DNA of 64,000 nt from SAR116 cluster bacterium AG-313-A07 (GTDB lineage: Bacteria; Pseudomonadota; Alphaproteobacteria; Thalassobaculales; Thalassobaculaceae): NCBI GenBank assembly GCA_003284265.1, contig QBVV01000002.1, forward strand, positions 62,001-126,000. Direction: 5' to 3'. Made by a program: the position numbers and the translations under genes. Positions 8,505 to 16,453 of the stretch are shown here, one piece after another (within the stretch, counting starts at the first letter, position 1; each line of letters opens with the position of its first letter). The notes beneath the pieces are model-generated. The model saw nothing but the letters and a program-made list of their open reading frames with translations. It searched no databases and was not told the origin of the DNA.

Positions 8505-9866
8505 TCATCCTGTAACTAAATCAATCAAATTACGAATATCCTCAACTTTCTCTAAACTGTCTATGCTGCTAATAAGCTCCTCGCCATCCCCGGGCAGTGG
8601 GATGGCAGCAGCTTTCCAGTTGCGTCTAAACTTCATCAGATGAGCCTCTCGGGTGAGCGGCTTATTTGGATTCCCATATACGATATCAATTCGTTTAAAA
8701 AACCTTTCACCATTTTTCATCCGTATCTCAACTTCGACGGGCGATAATGCGTTTGGATCAGGATTTTCATCTATGTCGATGCTTATTTTTCTTGCAAGAT
8801 CTAAAGAACTGTGGTCACGGATCGCCTCGATAGTAAAGTCGTCTATATCGATAAAATTTTTCTTAAGCATGATAGCTGCAGCATACTGCCCATTTAAGCG
8901 AGCATAGCTAATCTCCATCGCGTCATGGATTGGTCGACCAACCAGATGATGAGTTAGCGATGGAACCATTGCCTGCACACTCTCTATTTGATCAACAGCA
9001 ATGGTATTTGAATTTTGAATCTCTTGAATGGCATCTACTATTCCATGGGTAGCGCGTCCACTGGGGAATGGTTTATGAGCCACCTCATTAATTCTCCACT
9101 TGTCGCCCAGCGTAGACAGAACCGAGCGAATATCCCCCTCTGCCTCTATAAGACTAAAATAGCCAAAGCGCCCTTCCAACACTCCCTGTAAACCAGGCAA
9201 GCCATTCTCTGCAAGATCACAAGCAATCAGAGCATTCCTAGCATTAAAGCCAATTTGCAAAGCAAGTAAAGAAGAGCCCTCCGTATGCGCCTGCATCGTT
9301 CCTGATAGTTGAACGTAAGCGAGCGAGAAGGCTCTGATCAGTTCTTCCTTATTGTAGCCTCGCGCACTTCCGACTGCCGCAACTGCGGCAAACGCACCAG
9401 CCGTAGCGGGTCTAAAAAATTGAAGTCCACTGCTACAGGCAACACCGAGATTACAGGCTATATCAACACCAAGTACAGCTGACTTCAATAATTTACTACC
9501 GCTAATACCTCCTCTTCGATCAGCATCTGCGAAAATTACAGCCAATAAGACAGTCATCGTGTGAATTACTGCCTCTTCATGAACACAATCAAATTCAGAA
9601 TTATGTATCTGAAATCCATTAATTAAAGCAGCGTCAGCAGGATTTAATTTAACATCTTGTCCAAGGACCCTCGAGGTAACCGGGGGCAGTGAAGGTAAAG
9701 AGTAAGTATCCAAGAGTTCCTTTACGTAAGGCCCCGTCGACCCCGCAAGACCAACCCCAATAGTATCTAAGATATATGTTTTTGCTGATTGGATTGCTTT
9801 ATTCGGAATATCCGAAAAATTAGTATTCACCACATGGTCGGCTAATCGCTCAATGGCATCTTCCAT
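8505..9866 (-). CDS. MmgE/PrpD-family protein
   Basis: Homologue of 2-methylcitrate dehydratase (PrpD) and of immune-responsive cis-aconitate decarboxylase, 453 residues, the normal family length. The family N-terminus is recognisable with DTIGVGLAGS (34-43), the helical domain continues to about 270, and the smaller C-terminal domain carries the typical SPVEVEIRMKNG segment. No methylcitrate synthase or PrpB lies near, so propionate metabolism is unlikely. The family also contains decarboxylases, isomerases and dehydratases of unknown substrate. It is placed directly before the CoA ligase gene (7-nt gap), suggesting it processes the same carboxylic acid. Substrate unresolved. Confidence 0.85.
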   Translation of the reverse strand: MEDAIERLADHVVNTNFSDIPNKAIQSAKTYILDTIGVGLAGSTGPYVKELLDTYSLPSLPPVTSRVLGQDVKLNPADAALINGFQIHNSEFDCVHEEAVIHTMTVLLAVIFADADRRGGISGSKLLKSAVLGVDIACNLGVACSSGLQFFRPATAGAFAAVAAVGSARGYNKEELIRAFSLAYVQLSGTMQAHTEGSSLLALQIGFNARNALIACDLAENGLPGLQGVLEGRFGYFSLIEAEGDIRSVLSTLGDKWRINEVAHKPFPSGRATHGIVDAIQEIQNSNTIAVDQIESVQAMVPSLTHHLVGRPIHDAMEISYARLNGQYAAAIMLKKNFIDIDDFTIEAIRDHSSLDLARKISIDIDENPDPNALSPVEVEIRMKNGERFFKRIDIVYGNPNKPLTREAHLMKFRRNWKAAAIPLPGDGEELISSIDSLEKVEDIRNLIDLVTG

Positions 9867-9965
9867 ATTTCAAACGCTCCCTCATATCTGCGTAGAAAAA
9901 CCCTATTTGAGAAAATTCTGTTTTTCGATCAGTGTCGAATGTTAACTCACATTAAAATATAGTCT

Positions 9966-10829
9966 TTAATCTTTGGAACCAAATGGATTTTGAGAGGTCC
10001 AATGGTTAGCAATATCTCTTCTCGTAGTTATCCAAACTTTTTCATGTTGTAACACATATTCAAGAAAACGTTCGAACCAAATAAAGCGTCCAGGCCGCCC
10101 TATAATTCTTAAATGAACACCAAAAGACATCATACGAGGTGCAGTTTCGCCTTCCAAATACAATCTATCAAATGTATCTATAGCGTATCGATACCATTGT
10201 TCCGGCGTGTAAGCTGGCGCTGTCCACATTTTCATATCATTACTATCCACGGCATAAGGGATTATCAAAATAGGTTTTTGATCCACATGATCCCAAAACG
10301 GCATATCATCCGAATAGTCATCCATATGATAAGAAAAACCATTCTCTATAAGTAGACGTCTCGTATTTGGGGTTAATAGATATCGTGATAACCAACCGAC
10401 CGGCCTAATCCCTGTTGTCGCCTCTATTGAATCCGCCGCTTTTGTTATAAAATCTCTCTCTGTCTCCTCATCCATGTGAAACTGATGCACCCAACGCCAC
10501 CCATGACTGCAAACTTCATGACCATCTTGCACTATTTGTTTTGCAAGTTCAGGCGCTCTCTCCAGACTTAAAGCGGCTGCTGTAAAAGTAGATTTAATAT
10601 CATATTTTTTGAGAAGTTCCATTACTCTCGGAGCCCCCCGTTTTATGCCATATTGATAATTACTTTCATTGCCAAAATTTCTTATGGGCTTCTTTAGTAC
10701 AACACCTAATTCATCTACTGGTTCGGGCCCTCGGTCACCATCAGCAATTGAAAGTTCTGAACCTTCTTCGACGTTAACAACGATAGATAAAGCCAATCGT
10801 TTATTCTCTGGCCACGCCACCTTTTTCAT
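9966..10829 (-). CDS. NodB-type polysaccharide deacetylase / PuuE-like allantoinase homologue
   Basis: A carbohydrate-esterase-4 fold protein of about 287 residues, closest in motif pattern to cofactor-free allantoinase PuuE and its relatives. Visible: NVEEGSE (19-25), GHEVCSHGW (103-111) in place of the classical metal-binding histidine motif, GIRPVGW (140-146) and the acidic run DDYSDDMPFW (170-179). No signal peptide is visible, so it acts in the cytoplasm, favouring small amide or N-acyl substrates over cell-wall sugar. The ATG at 10829 has GGGG about 9 nt upstream; a TTG ending at 10853 would add eight residues. It sits among PxpA and PrpD genes and could open a cyclic amide. No other purine-degradation gene is present. 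Confidence 0.8.
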   Translation of the reverse strand: MKKVAWPENKRLALSIVVNVEEGSELSIADGDRGPEPVDELGVVLKKPIRNFGNESNYQYGIKRGAPRVMELLKKYDIKSTFTAAALSLERAPELAKQIVQDGHEVCSHGWRWVHQFHMDEETERDFITKAADSIEATTGIRPVGWLSRYLLTPNTRRLLIENGFSYHMDDYSDDMPFWDHVDQKPILIIPYAVDSNDMKMWTAPAYTPEQWYRYAIDTFDRLYLEGETAPRMMSFGVHLRIIGRPGRFIWFERFLEYVLQHEKVWITTRRDIANHWTSQNPFGSKD

Positions 10830-11015
10830 CGTATCGAACCCCGAATAGCCCAAAATAAAATAATCGATGATAGTTTATGTGAAGCTTTCTTTGATAACAA
10901 TGCAAACTAAAGTGATTAGTTTAATTCACTAGCTACAGATTCTAACGTTCCCAATTTGCAATGACAAAAAAGACAGCTTCAATCATCGTTAATGGTAAAA
11001 TTTGGATATGTTTTT

Positions 11016-11786
11016 TTAGACAAATTCATGAAAGGGTTTTAGATTTATGCCGTTATCTTGAATGGAATTACGGATTTCCATTGCCATTTTCACCGCGGAT
11101 GGATTGTCTCCGTGTACACAAATAGTATCTAGTTGCGCACTTATCTTTTTTCCAGACTCAGTGATGATAACGTTGTCTTCTAACATTCTCAGAACTCTTT
11201 CAGTAGCTTTTTTAGGATCGCTTATAATAGCTCCTTGCTGATTTCTTGGCACTAGGTTTCCATTGTCTTGGTACCCACGGTCTGCATAAACTTCTCTAGC
11301 GAGACGAAGGCCTAACTTCTCTCCAGCCCTTTCAGTCGCCATGCCCGGCATAACAACCAGAATAAGGTTAGGGTCTACTGATTTCACAGCCTTAGCAACA
11401 GAAAGCGCAATATCATCATCCTCGGCTACCACATTACCCAGAGACCCATGGCTTTTGACATGAGTTACTTTGGTATTTGTCATCGCTGCTATGCCTTGTA
11501 ACGCGCCTATTTGATACGCGATTTGACGTTCTAAAACTTCAGGACTATCTCCGACAATGCGCCTGCGGCCAAATCCTATTAAATCAAGATAGCTCGGGTG
11601 CGCTCCCACAGCTACTTCTTTGATTTTTGCTGTTTTCAGTGTATCCCGCATTACTACTGGATCACCCGCGTGATAGCCACATGCAACATTTGCACTGGTT
11701 ATGATAGACAGAACAGCTTCGTCCTCGCCTTTCGAATACGCCCCCCAGCTCTCACCAAGATCTGAATTTAAGTCAATCGCCACCAT
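11016..11786 (-). CDS. pxpA: 5-oxoprolinase subunit A (LamB/YcsF family)
   Basis: PxpA works with PxpB and PxpC to hydrolyse 5-oxoproline (pyroglutamate) to glutamate with ATP. The family blocks are all present in 256 residues: NSDLGE (7-12), NVACGYHAGDP (33-43), GAHPSYLD (61-68) and the later SHGSLGN. Usually pxpB and pxpC lie next to it; here neither is adjacent, and the neighbours are a 2-hydroxyacid dehydrogenase (66 nt upstream) and a deacetylase-like gene (186 nt downstream). LamB/YcsF proteins without partners may act on other lactams. HyuA/HyuB homologues at 53286-57043 offer an unrelated oxoprolinase-type activity. Family assignment secure; pathway uncertain. Confidence 0.88.
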   Translation of the reverse strand: MVAIDLNSDLGESWGAYSKGEDEAVLSIITSANVACGYHAGDPVVMRDTLKTAKIKEVAVGAHPSYLDLIGFGRRRIVGDSPEVLERQIAYQIGALQGIAAMTNTKVTHVKSHGSLGNVVAEDDDIALSVAKAVKSVDPNLILVVMPGMATERAGEKLGLRLAREVYADRGYQDNGNLVPRNQQGAIISDPKKATERVLRMLEDNVIITESGKKISAQLDTICVHGDNPSAVKMAMEIRNSIQDNGINLKPFHEFV

Positions 11787-11852
11787 ACTATCTTCTTTAA
11801 AGCTATTTATTTATAATTCTTATACTTTGGAGGATACCACAATTCACCAACC

Positions 11853-12824
11853 TTAAATCAAACTTATTTCATTCTCCATGCGTTCCCCGTTAAAAAATCT
11901 ATCTGCATTTGCAAAGATCTCCTTGAATTTTACAATCATGGTGTCGCGTGTCCCTGGGGCGTGATGCGGCGTCAACACAACATTGGCGAAGTCTGCAAAA
12001 GGATTGGGTGCGGCCGGTGGTTCTACTTCGAAGACATCTAAGCCAGCACCACCGATATGACCTGATTTCAAGGCAGCTATCAACGCGACCTCTGACACCA
12101 CAGGGCCTCGAGCACAATTTATGAGGGTGGCATCAGCCTTCATTTTGTTAAGAGCAACCTCATCTATTAAATGATGAGTGAGTTCTGTTAGGGGGACATG
12201 CAGTGAGACGAAGTCACTTTCAGCTAACAGTGTATCGATATCAACCCGCGTAACCTTCAGTTCAACTTCAGTCTCAGGAGACATTTCCAGCAAGTCGGTA
12301 TAAATCGTCTTAGTACCAAAACCAATTAAGCGTTTTGCAACTTGTTTCCCAATCCTCCCAAACCCAATTATTCCGACAGTAGAACCAAATAATTGCCTCG
12401 CTGATGAACGAAACGTATTTGAATGCCATCGGCCTTCGCGTAACTCAGAGTCGCAATAAGCAAGGCGACGCCCAGTTGCAAGCATCATCATTATCGCATG
12501 TTCTGCAACGCCTTCACTTGTTCCTTGCGGAGTTACAGCAAGCCGTATTTGTCGTTTCATCAAGACATCTGTTGCCACGGTATCGTGATATCCAACCCCC
12601 TGGTGAAGAACCAACCGACAGTTAAAAGCGGCTTCCGCATCCTCAGCAGTCATTTTTGCGCCGCCCACAATTATCATTTCCGCTTGAGATAAAAGACGCT
12701 TACGTTCCTCAATTGATCCATCAGTTAATGTCATTAATTCATAACGCTCAGAGGGCGTTATCGACCGAATAAGATCATAAAAATTCTCGTCTGCCTTGAC
12801 GAGATAAAGCACCTTTTTCTTCAT
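11853..12824 (-). CDS. D-isomer-specific 2-hydroxyacid dehydrogenase
   Basis: NAD(P)-dependent interconversion of a D-2-hydroxy acid and its 2-oxo acid. In 323 residues the Rossmann motif GFGRIG (154-159) and the catalytic triad Arg239 (NCARGP), Glu268 (FEVEP) and His287 (TPHHAPG) are intact, matching phosphoglycerate/glyoxylate-reductase-type enzymes. The cofactor-selecting acidic residue after beta-2 is in IYTDLLE, favouring NAD. There is no ACT domain, so it is not the long SerA form. The start has GGGAAC about 8 nt upstream. It is the first metabolic gene downstream of the Crp/Fnr regulator gene and likely leads the pxpA run. Confidence 0.9.
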   Translation of the reverse strand: MKKKVLYLVKADENFYDLIRSITPSERYELMTLTDGSIEERKRLLSQAEMIIVGGAKMTAEDAEAAFNCRLVLHQGVGYHDTVATDVLMKRQIRLAVTPQGTSEGVAEHAIMMMLATGRRLAYCDSELREGRWHSNTFRSSARQLFGSTVGIIGFGRIGKQVAKRLIGFGTKTIYTDLLEMSPETEVELKVTRVDIDTLLAESDFVSLHVPLTELTHHLIDEVALNKMKADATLINCARGPVVSEVALIAALKSGHIGGAGLDVFEVEPPAAPNPFADFANVVLTPHHAPGTRDTMIVKFKEIFANADRFFNGERMENEISLI

Positions 12825-12890
12825 TTTTTGTTCCCAAGATTACAAGTAATTTTAGTTCAAAAGAAGTCTAATAATTAAGAAATGCCTTTA

Positions 12891-13592
12891 TTAGTCTGCT
12901 TTGCCGGAGCGCGCATTAGAAACTACTTTTTCAAACTTTTCGATGTCGATGATCACTATAGACCCTTTTGTTTTTTCTATTATACCTTCGCGTTCTAACT
13001 TCTTTAACTCTCGAGTAACAGCCTCCCTATGGGTACTAATTCTTGCGGCTATTTCTGCATGTGTTGGTGGCGGGGAGATTCGGCCAGAGCCCTCCACAAT
13101 ACGCCCTGCTTGGGCAAGCCGCAATAACTCAGCATGTATACGGTCTTTTACACCTAAGGTACTAAATTCGACTACACGTTCATTCAATGTTCGAATTACA
13201 CCAACCATCGCCCTCATAACTTTTAATGCCAGAACAGGGTGCTCAACCAGCAAGTTATTAAAAGTCTCACTTGGCATCTGTGCGACTACGGTTCGGTTCA
13301 TAGCAACGATTGTCGCAGACCTTGGATCCCCATCTATGGCCGCATATTCACCAAAGTGATCACCAGGTTTTAAGTCCCTCATTATTACCCTTCGGCCACT
13401 CTCGGAAAAAACAGTCACTCTGACTTCGCCTTGAACGATAAAATACACGTCAGTGCTCTTATCATTTAAATTAAGAATAAGTTCTTCTTGCTCAAAGTTT
13501 CGCCATCTGCAACGACCATTCAAAGTGTTAATTTGCGCTTCTGGAATATCCGTTAGCAAGTGTGTTTTTGCGAGAGTTCGTTCTGGCATCAT
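12891..13592 (-). CDS. Crp/Fnr-family transcriptional regulator
   Basis: One-component regulator of 233 residues with an N-terminal cyclic-nucleotide-binding barrel and a C-terminal winged helix. The effector pocket looks functional: GDHFGEYAAIDGDPRSA (78-93) contains the FGE and RSA residues that contact cAMP phosphate and sugar. The DNA-recognition helix lies around 177-205 (THAEIAARISTHREAVTREL). The cysteines that bind Fe-S in FNR are absent at the N-terminus, so it is Crp-like rather than FNR-like. GAGGAA precedes the first ATG. It lies 66 nt upstream of the 2-hydroxyacid dehydrogenase gene and could regulate that run or the HpsN-like locus on the other side. Targets not proven. Confidence 0.9.
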   Translation of the reverse strand: MMPERTLAKTHLLTDIPEAQINTLNGRCRWRNFEQEELILNLNDKSTDVYFIVQGEVRVTVFSESGRRVIMRDLKPGDHFGEYAAIDGDPRSATIVAMNRTVVAQMPSETFNNLLVEHPVLALKVMRAMVGVIRTLNERVVEFSTLGVKDRIHAELLRLAQAGRIVEGSGRISPPPTHAEIAARISTHREAVTRELKKLEREGIIEKTKGSIVIIDIEKFEKVVSNARSGKAD

Positions 13593-13758
13593 ACCTAATT
13601 CCTCACATTATTTACTTATTTCCACACCATATTAAAACAAAACTTATTAATCATAGAACGTATTTATGAATTTAAGCAAACAGATCCGTGACATTTCCCA
13701 CAAAGATTTTCCAAAAAATTTATTATGTATTGGGTGTCAATTTATTTTGGAGGAATAG

Positions 13759-13815
13759 ATGGCACAACGACCAAAAAGAACTGTACTTGCCCTTTTTGTG
13801 GATAAAAAGTTTTGA
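13759..13815 (+). CDS. Possible 18-residue leader peptide
   Basis: A very short frame, MAQRPKRTVLALFVDKKF, starts 5 nt after a strong Shine-Dalgarno (GGAGGAA, 13749-13755). It ends just before an AT-rich spacer and a second small frame at 13854. It is basic at both ends with a short hydrophobic middle (VLALFV). It could be a translated leader, a small protein, or chance, since any good ribosome site will be followed by some frame. I do not recognise it and give no function. Confidence 0.3.
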   Translation: MAQRPKRTVLALFVDKKF

Positions 13816-13853
13816 AAATTAAAATTTCAAATTTTAACTTTAGGACAAAATTA

Positions 13854-14084
13854 ATGGAACCAACTAACGCCAAAGTACCGGGATTGCATAAAGGGCCCAT
13901 AGCCCTTGAAAAAGACCTCTTGTTTATCAGTGGTGTAGCCAAAAATCACCGGCACTGGAACCTGTCAGCAGCCAAGACAGTGGCAGCGCTAATCGGATGG
14001 CCATGTGCAGAAAGAGTTTTGCAGTTGGGAAAAAAGGCTATCAAAACGAACAAGACTAGTGCTCGTAATTGGAATATTGACTGA
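13854..14084 (+). CDS. Small hypothetical protein, 76 residues
   Basis: An ATG at 13854 is preceded by AGGA at 13842-13845 (8 nt spacing). The product is basic, begins MEPTNAKVPGLHKGPIALEK and has a hydrophobic-aromatic centre (LLFISGV, AALIGWP) and a lysine-rich tail. There is no signal peptide or clear membrane segment. I do not recognise the family. It lies in the region between the Crp-type regulator (divergent) and the HpsN-like gene, downstream of the possible 18-residue leader. It could be a genuine small gene, a decayed remnant, or spurious. No reverse-strand frame here has a comparable start. Confidence 0.35.
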   Translation: MEPTNAKVPGLHKGPIALEKDLLFISGVAKNHRHWNLSAAKTVAALIGWPCAERVLQLGKKAIKTNKTSARNWNID

Positions 14085-14227
14085 GATATTTAAGATGAAT
14101 TGATCTCATGAAAATTAGTTTTTATGAACGGGAAGCATAGTAGGAATAGTAAATAGACTTTATTATTCCAAAGATTTGCCATAAAAATCTAACAATAATT
14201 ACTGGCCCTCTATTTGGAGTGATGATG

Positions 14228-15529
14228 ATGGCAGCTTTTTTAAAAACCGGTTCAACGGACGCTGAGAAGAATGAAGACAACAATTCTATCAAATCCGCTG
14301 TGGAGGCCACCTTATCTGAAATTGAAAAACACGGAGACGCCGCTGTTATAGAACTATCAAAAAAATTTGATAACTGGGCACCTGAAACGTTTCGTCTTTC
14401 CCAGCAGGATATTGACTCATGTCTCAAGGAACTGACTGAAGAAAACATCAAAGATATAAAATTCGCTCAAGCGCAAGTGCGAAACTTTGCTGAACTTCAG
14501 AGAACCGCTATTACAGATATAGAAGTGGAGACCCTACCTGGTGTTATTTTAGGTCATAAAAACATCCCGATAAATAGTGTTGGGTGTTACGTTCCGGGGG
14601 GTAAATATCCAATGGTCGCATCCGCTCATATGAGCATTGTAACCGCAGGGGTAGCAGGAGTAAAACGCATCATAGCGGCCTCCCCACCTTTTCAAGGAAA
14701 GCCAAATCCAGCCGTCATTGCAGCAATGCATCTTGCCGGAGCCACCGAAATTTACTGCCTTGGTGGAATTCAAGCGGTTGGCGCGATGGCTTTGGGGACG
14801 GAAACAATACAATCCGTAGATATGTTGGTAGGGCCAGGGAATGCATTTGTAGCGGAAGCAAAACGTCAACTTTATGGAAGAGTTGGGATCGATCTATTCG
14901 CCGGGCCAACGGAAACACTACTGATTGCAGACGATACCGTCGATGGGGAAATGTGCGCCACAGATTTATTAGGACAAGCAGAACATGGCCCTACATCGCC
15001 AGCAATTTTGGTGACCACCTCGGAAAAATTAGCACGAGATACTATGACAGAAATTGAACGCCAATTGGATATACTTTCTACCGCACCCATCGCGAGGAAA
15101 GCATGGCAGGATCATGGACAAATAATACTGTGCGAAAATGATGAGGAAATGTTAAAAGTTGCAGACGAAATTGCATCGGAACATGTGCAGGTTATGACAC
15201 GCAATCCTGATTATTTTCTTGAAAACATGACGAACTATGGCGCGCTCTTCTTGGGACCAGAAACGAACGTTTCCTACGGCGACAAAGTCATTGGCACCAA
15301 CCATACTTTACCTACCAAAAAAGCGGCTAGATATACAGGTGGGTTATGGGTTGGAAAGTTTCTTAAAACATGCACTTATCAACGAATTCAAACGCCGGAA
15401 GCAAGCGCTATGATTGGCGAATACTGCTCTAGGCTGTGCGAAATTGAAGGCTTTGCCGGTCATAAAGAGCAAGCAGATTTACGAGTGAGACGCTACGGTG
15501 GGAGTAATGTTGCTGGAAAATCAACTTAG
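14228..15529 (+). CDS. Histidinol-dehydrogenase-family enzyme, HpsN (sulfopropanediol 3-dehydrogenase)-like
   Basis: Zinc- and NAD-dependent dehydrogenase of 433 residues that should oxidise an alcohol through the aldehyde to a carboxylate, as HisD and HpsN do. Zinc ligands are in place: Gln250 and His253 (QAEHGP), Asp352 ([10 protein letters not shown]) and His412 (GHKEQADLR). The Glu-His base pair is present as Glu318-His319 (SEHVQV), and the NAD loop reads [13 protein letters not shown] (201-213). The ending [16 protein letters not shown] and the absence of any his gene nearby fit HpsN-type catabolic paralogues rather than histidine biosynthesis. Of several in-frame starts, ATG 14228 has GGAG 8 nt upstream. 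It is followed after 74 nt by an SDR, as expected for stepwise diol oxidation. DHPS as substrate is an inference. Confidence 0.85.
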   Translation: MAAFLKTGSTDAEKNEDNNSIKSAVEATLSEIEKHGDAAVIELSKKFDNWAPETFRLSQQDIDSCLKELTEENIKDIKFAQAQVRNFAELQRTAITDIEVETLPGVILGHKNIPINSVGCYVPGGKYPMVASAHMSIVTAGVAGVKRIIAASPPFQGKPNPAVIAAMHLAGATEIYCLGGIQAVGAMALGTETIQSVDMLVGPGNAFVAEAKRQLYGRVGIDLFAGPTETLLIADDTVDGEMCATDLLGQAEHGPTSPAILVTTSEKLARDTMTEIERQLDILSTAPIARKAWQDHGQIILCENDEEMLKVADEIASEHVQVMTRNPDYFLENMTNYGALFLGPETNVSYGDKVIGTNHTLPTKKAARYTGGLWVGKFLKTCTYQRIQTPEASAMIGEYCSRLCEIEGFAGHKEQADLRVRRYGGSNVAGKST

Positions 15530-15603
15530 CAAACGAACCAGCTTAAATTTCCGCGGTTGAAATTCAGCTAAACAGAAATAAAAAATTTCTTGGAATGTAA
15601 AAT

Positions 15604-16380
15604 ATGACATCAGCAAAAAAAACCCGGTCCCCGGAACGATTTAGACTAGATGGTCTGACTGCATTGGTGACGGGGGCTGGCAGAGGATTGGGGGAAGCCT
15701 GCGCGATAGCACTCTCTGAGGCAGGTGCTGATCTAATTATCATGAGCCGAACCGAGAATGATTTATTAACTCTGAAAGGCCGAATTGAGAGTTTTGGGGG
15801 TAAGGTTAAGGTTTCGGTATGCGACGCTTCAGACCCAGGGCAAATATCAACGATAATTCCTAAACTTGGCCGGATAGATGTTCTCGTCAATAATGCAGGC
15901 ACCAACATACCCGAGTCATTTGTGGATGTAAGTTTATCTAACTTGGATACTATTCTAAATCTAAATGTCCGCGGGGCATTTTTAATGGCTCAGGCCGTTG
16001 TTCAAGGTATGTTGGAAAGAGAACACGGGGGTTCGATTATCCATATGTCCTCACAAATGGGGCATGTTGGTGCTCCAAATCGCACTGTTTATTGTGCGAG
16101 TAAACACGCTATAGAAGGATTAACTAAAGCCATGGGAGTTGAATTAGCTCAACATGGAATCAGAGTAAATTCTGTTGGTCCAACATTTATCGAGACCCCC
16201 CTAAGTAAACCTTTTTTTGAAGACGAAGTTTTTGCAAAGGATACACTAGGGCGGATACCAATGGGCAAATTAGGGAGTGTCGAGGATGTAGCAGATGCTG
16301 TCGTTTATCTTGCGTCACCAGCATCTGGTATGGTTACCGGATCAAGCTTAGTCGTCGACGGTGGTTGGACTGCGCGCTAA
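15604..16380 (+). CDS. Short-chain dehydrogenase/reductase
   Basis: Classical SDR of 258 residues with all catalytic elements: TGAGRGLG (23-30), NNAG (96-99), Ser149/150 (HMSS), Tyr163 and Lys167 (YCASK) and the C-terminal SLVVDGG. The residue after beta-2 is in IIMSRTEN, a serine-arginine pair that favours NADP(H). It follows the HpsN-like gene on the same strand with a 74-nt gap. Sulfopropanediol-type pathways pair a HisD-like dehydrogenase with SDR partners, which makes a joint role in oxidising or epimerising a C3 diol reasonable but unproven. Gluconate 5-dehydrogenase or 3-oxoacyl-ACP reductase type names would also fit the motifs. Confidence 0.9.
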   Translation: MTSAKKTRSPERFRLDGLTALVTGAGRGLGEACAIALSEAGADLIIMSRTENDLLTLKGRIESFGGKVKVSVCDASDPGQISTIIPKLGRIDVLVNNAGTNIPESFVDVSLSNLDTILNLNVRGAFLMAQAVVQGMLEREHGGSIIHMSSQMGHVGAPNRTVYCASKHAIEGLTKAMGVELAQHGIRVNSVGPTFIETPLSKPFFEDEVFAKDTLGRIPMGKLGSVEDVADAVVYLASPASGMVTGSSLVVDGGWTAR

Positions 16381-16417
16381 ATCGAACCGCTGATTTCTTA
16401 TAGCGAGACCAAGAAGC

Positions 16418-16444
16418 GATCCTGATTTTCACAAAATGTGGATC
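16418..16444. terminator. Weak hairpin between convergent genes
   Basis: GATCC (16418-16422) pairs with GGATC (16440-16444), and inside it ATTTT pairs with AAAAT around a CAC loop, with a 2 x 2 mismatch between the stems. It lies between the SDR (plus) and MFS (minus) genes, where a bidirectional terminator is expected. There is no T-tract on either side, so this is a weak call. Confidence 0.25.
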
Positions 16445-16453
16445 AAGAAAAAG

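Noticed and set aside
8505-9866. 2-methylcitrate cycle (prpD)
   Set aside because: No prpB, prpC or acnD homologue nearby; the family covers several other reactions.
12891-13592. FNR-type oxygen sensor
   Set aside because: The N-terminal cysteine cluster needed for a 4Fe-4S sensor is absent; the cyclic-nucleotide pocket motif is present instead.
14228-15529. Biosynthetic histidinol dehydrogenase (hisD)
   Set aside because: No other his gene is near, and the C-terminal pattern fits the HpsN-type catabolic paralogues better.
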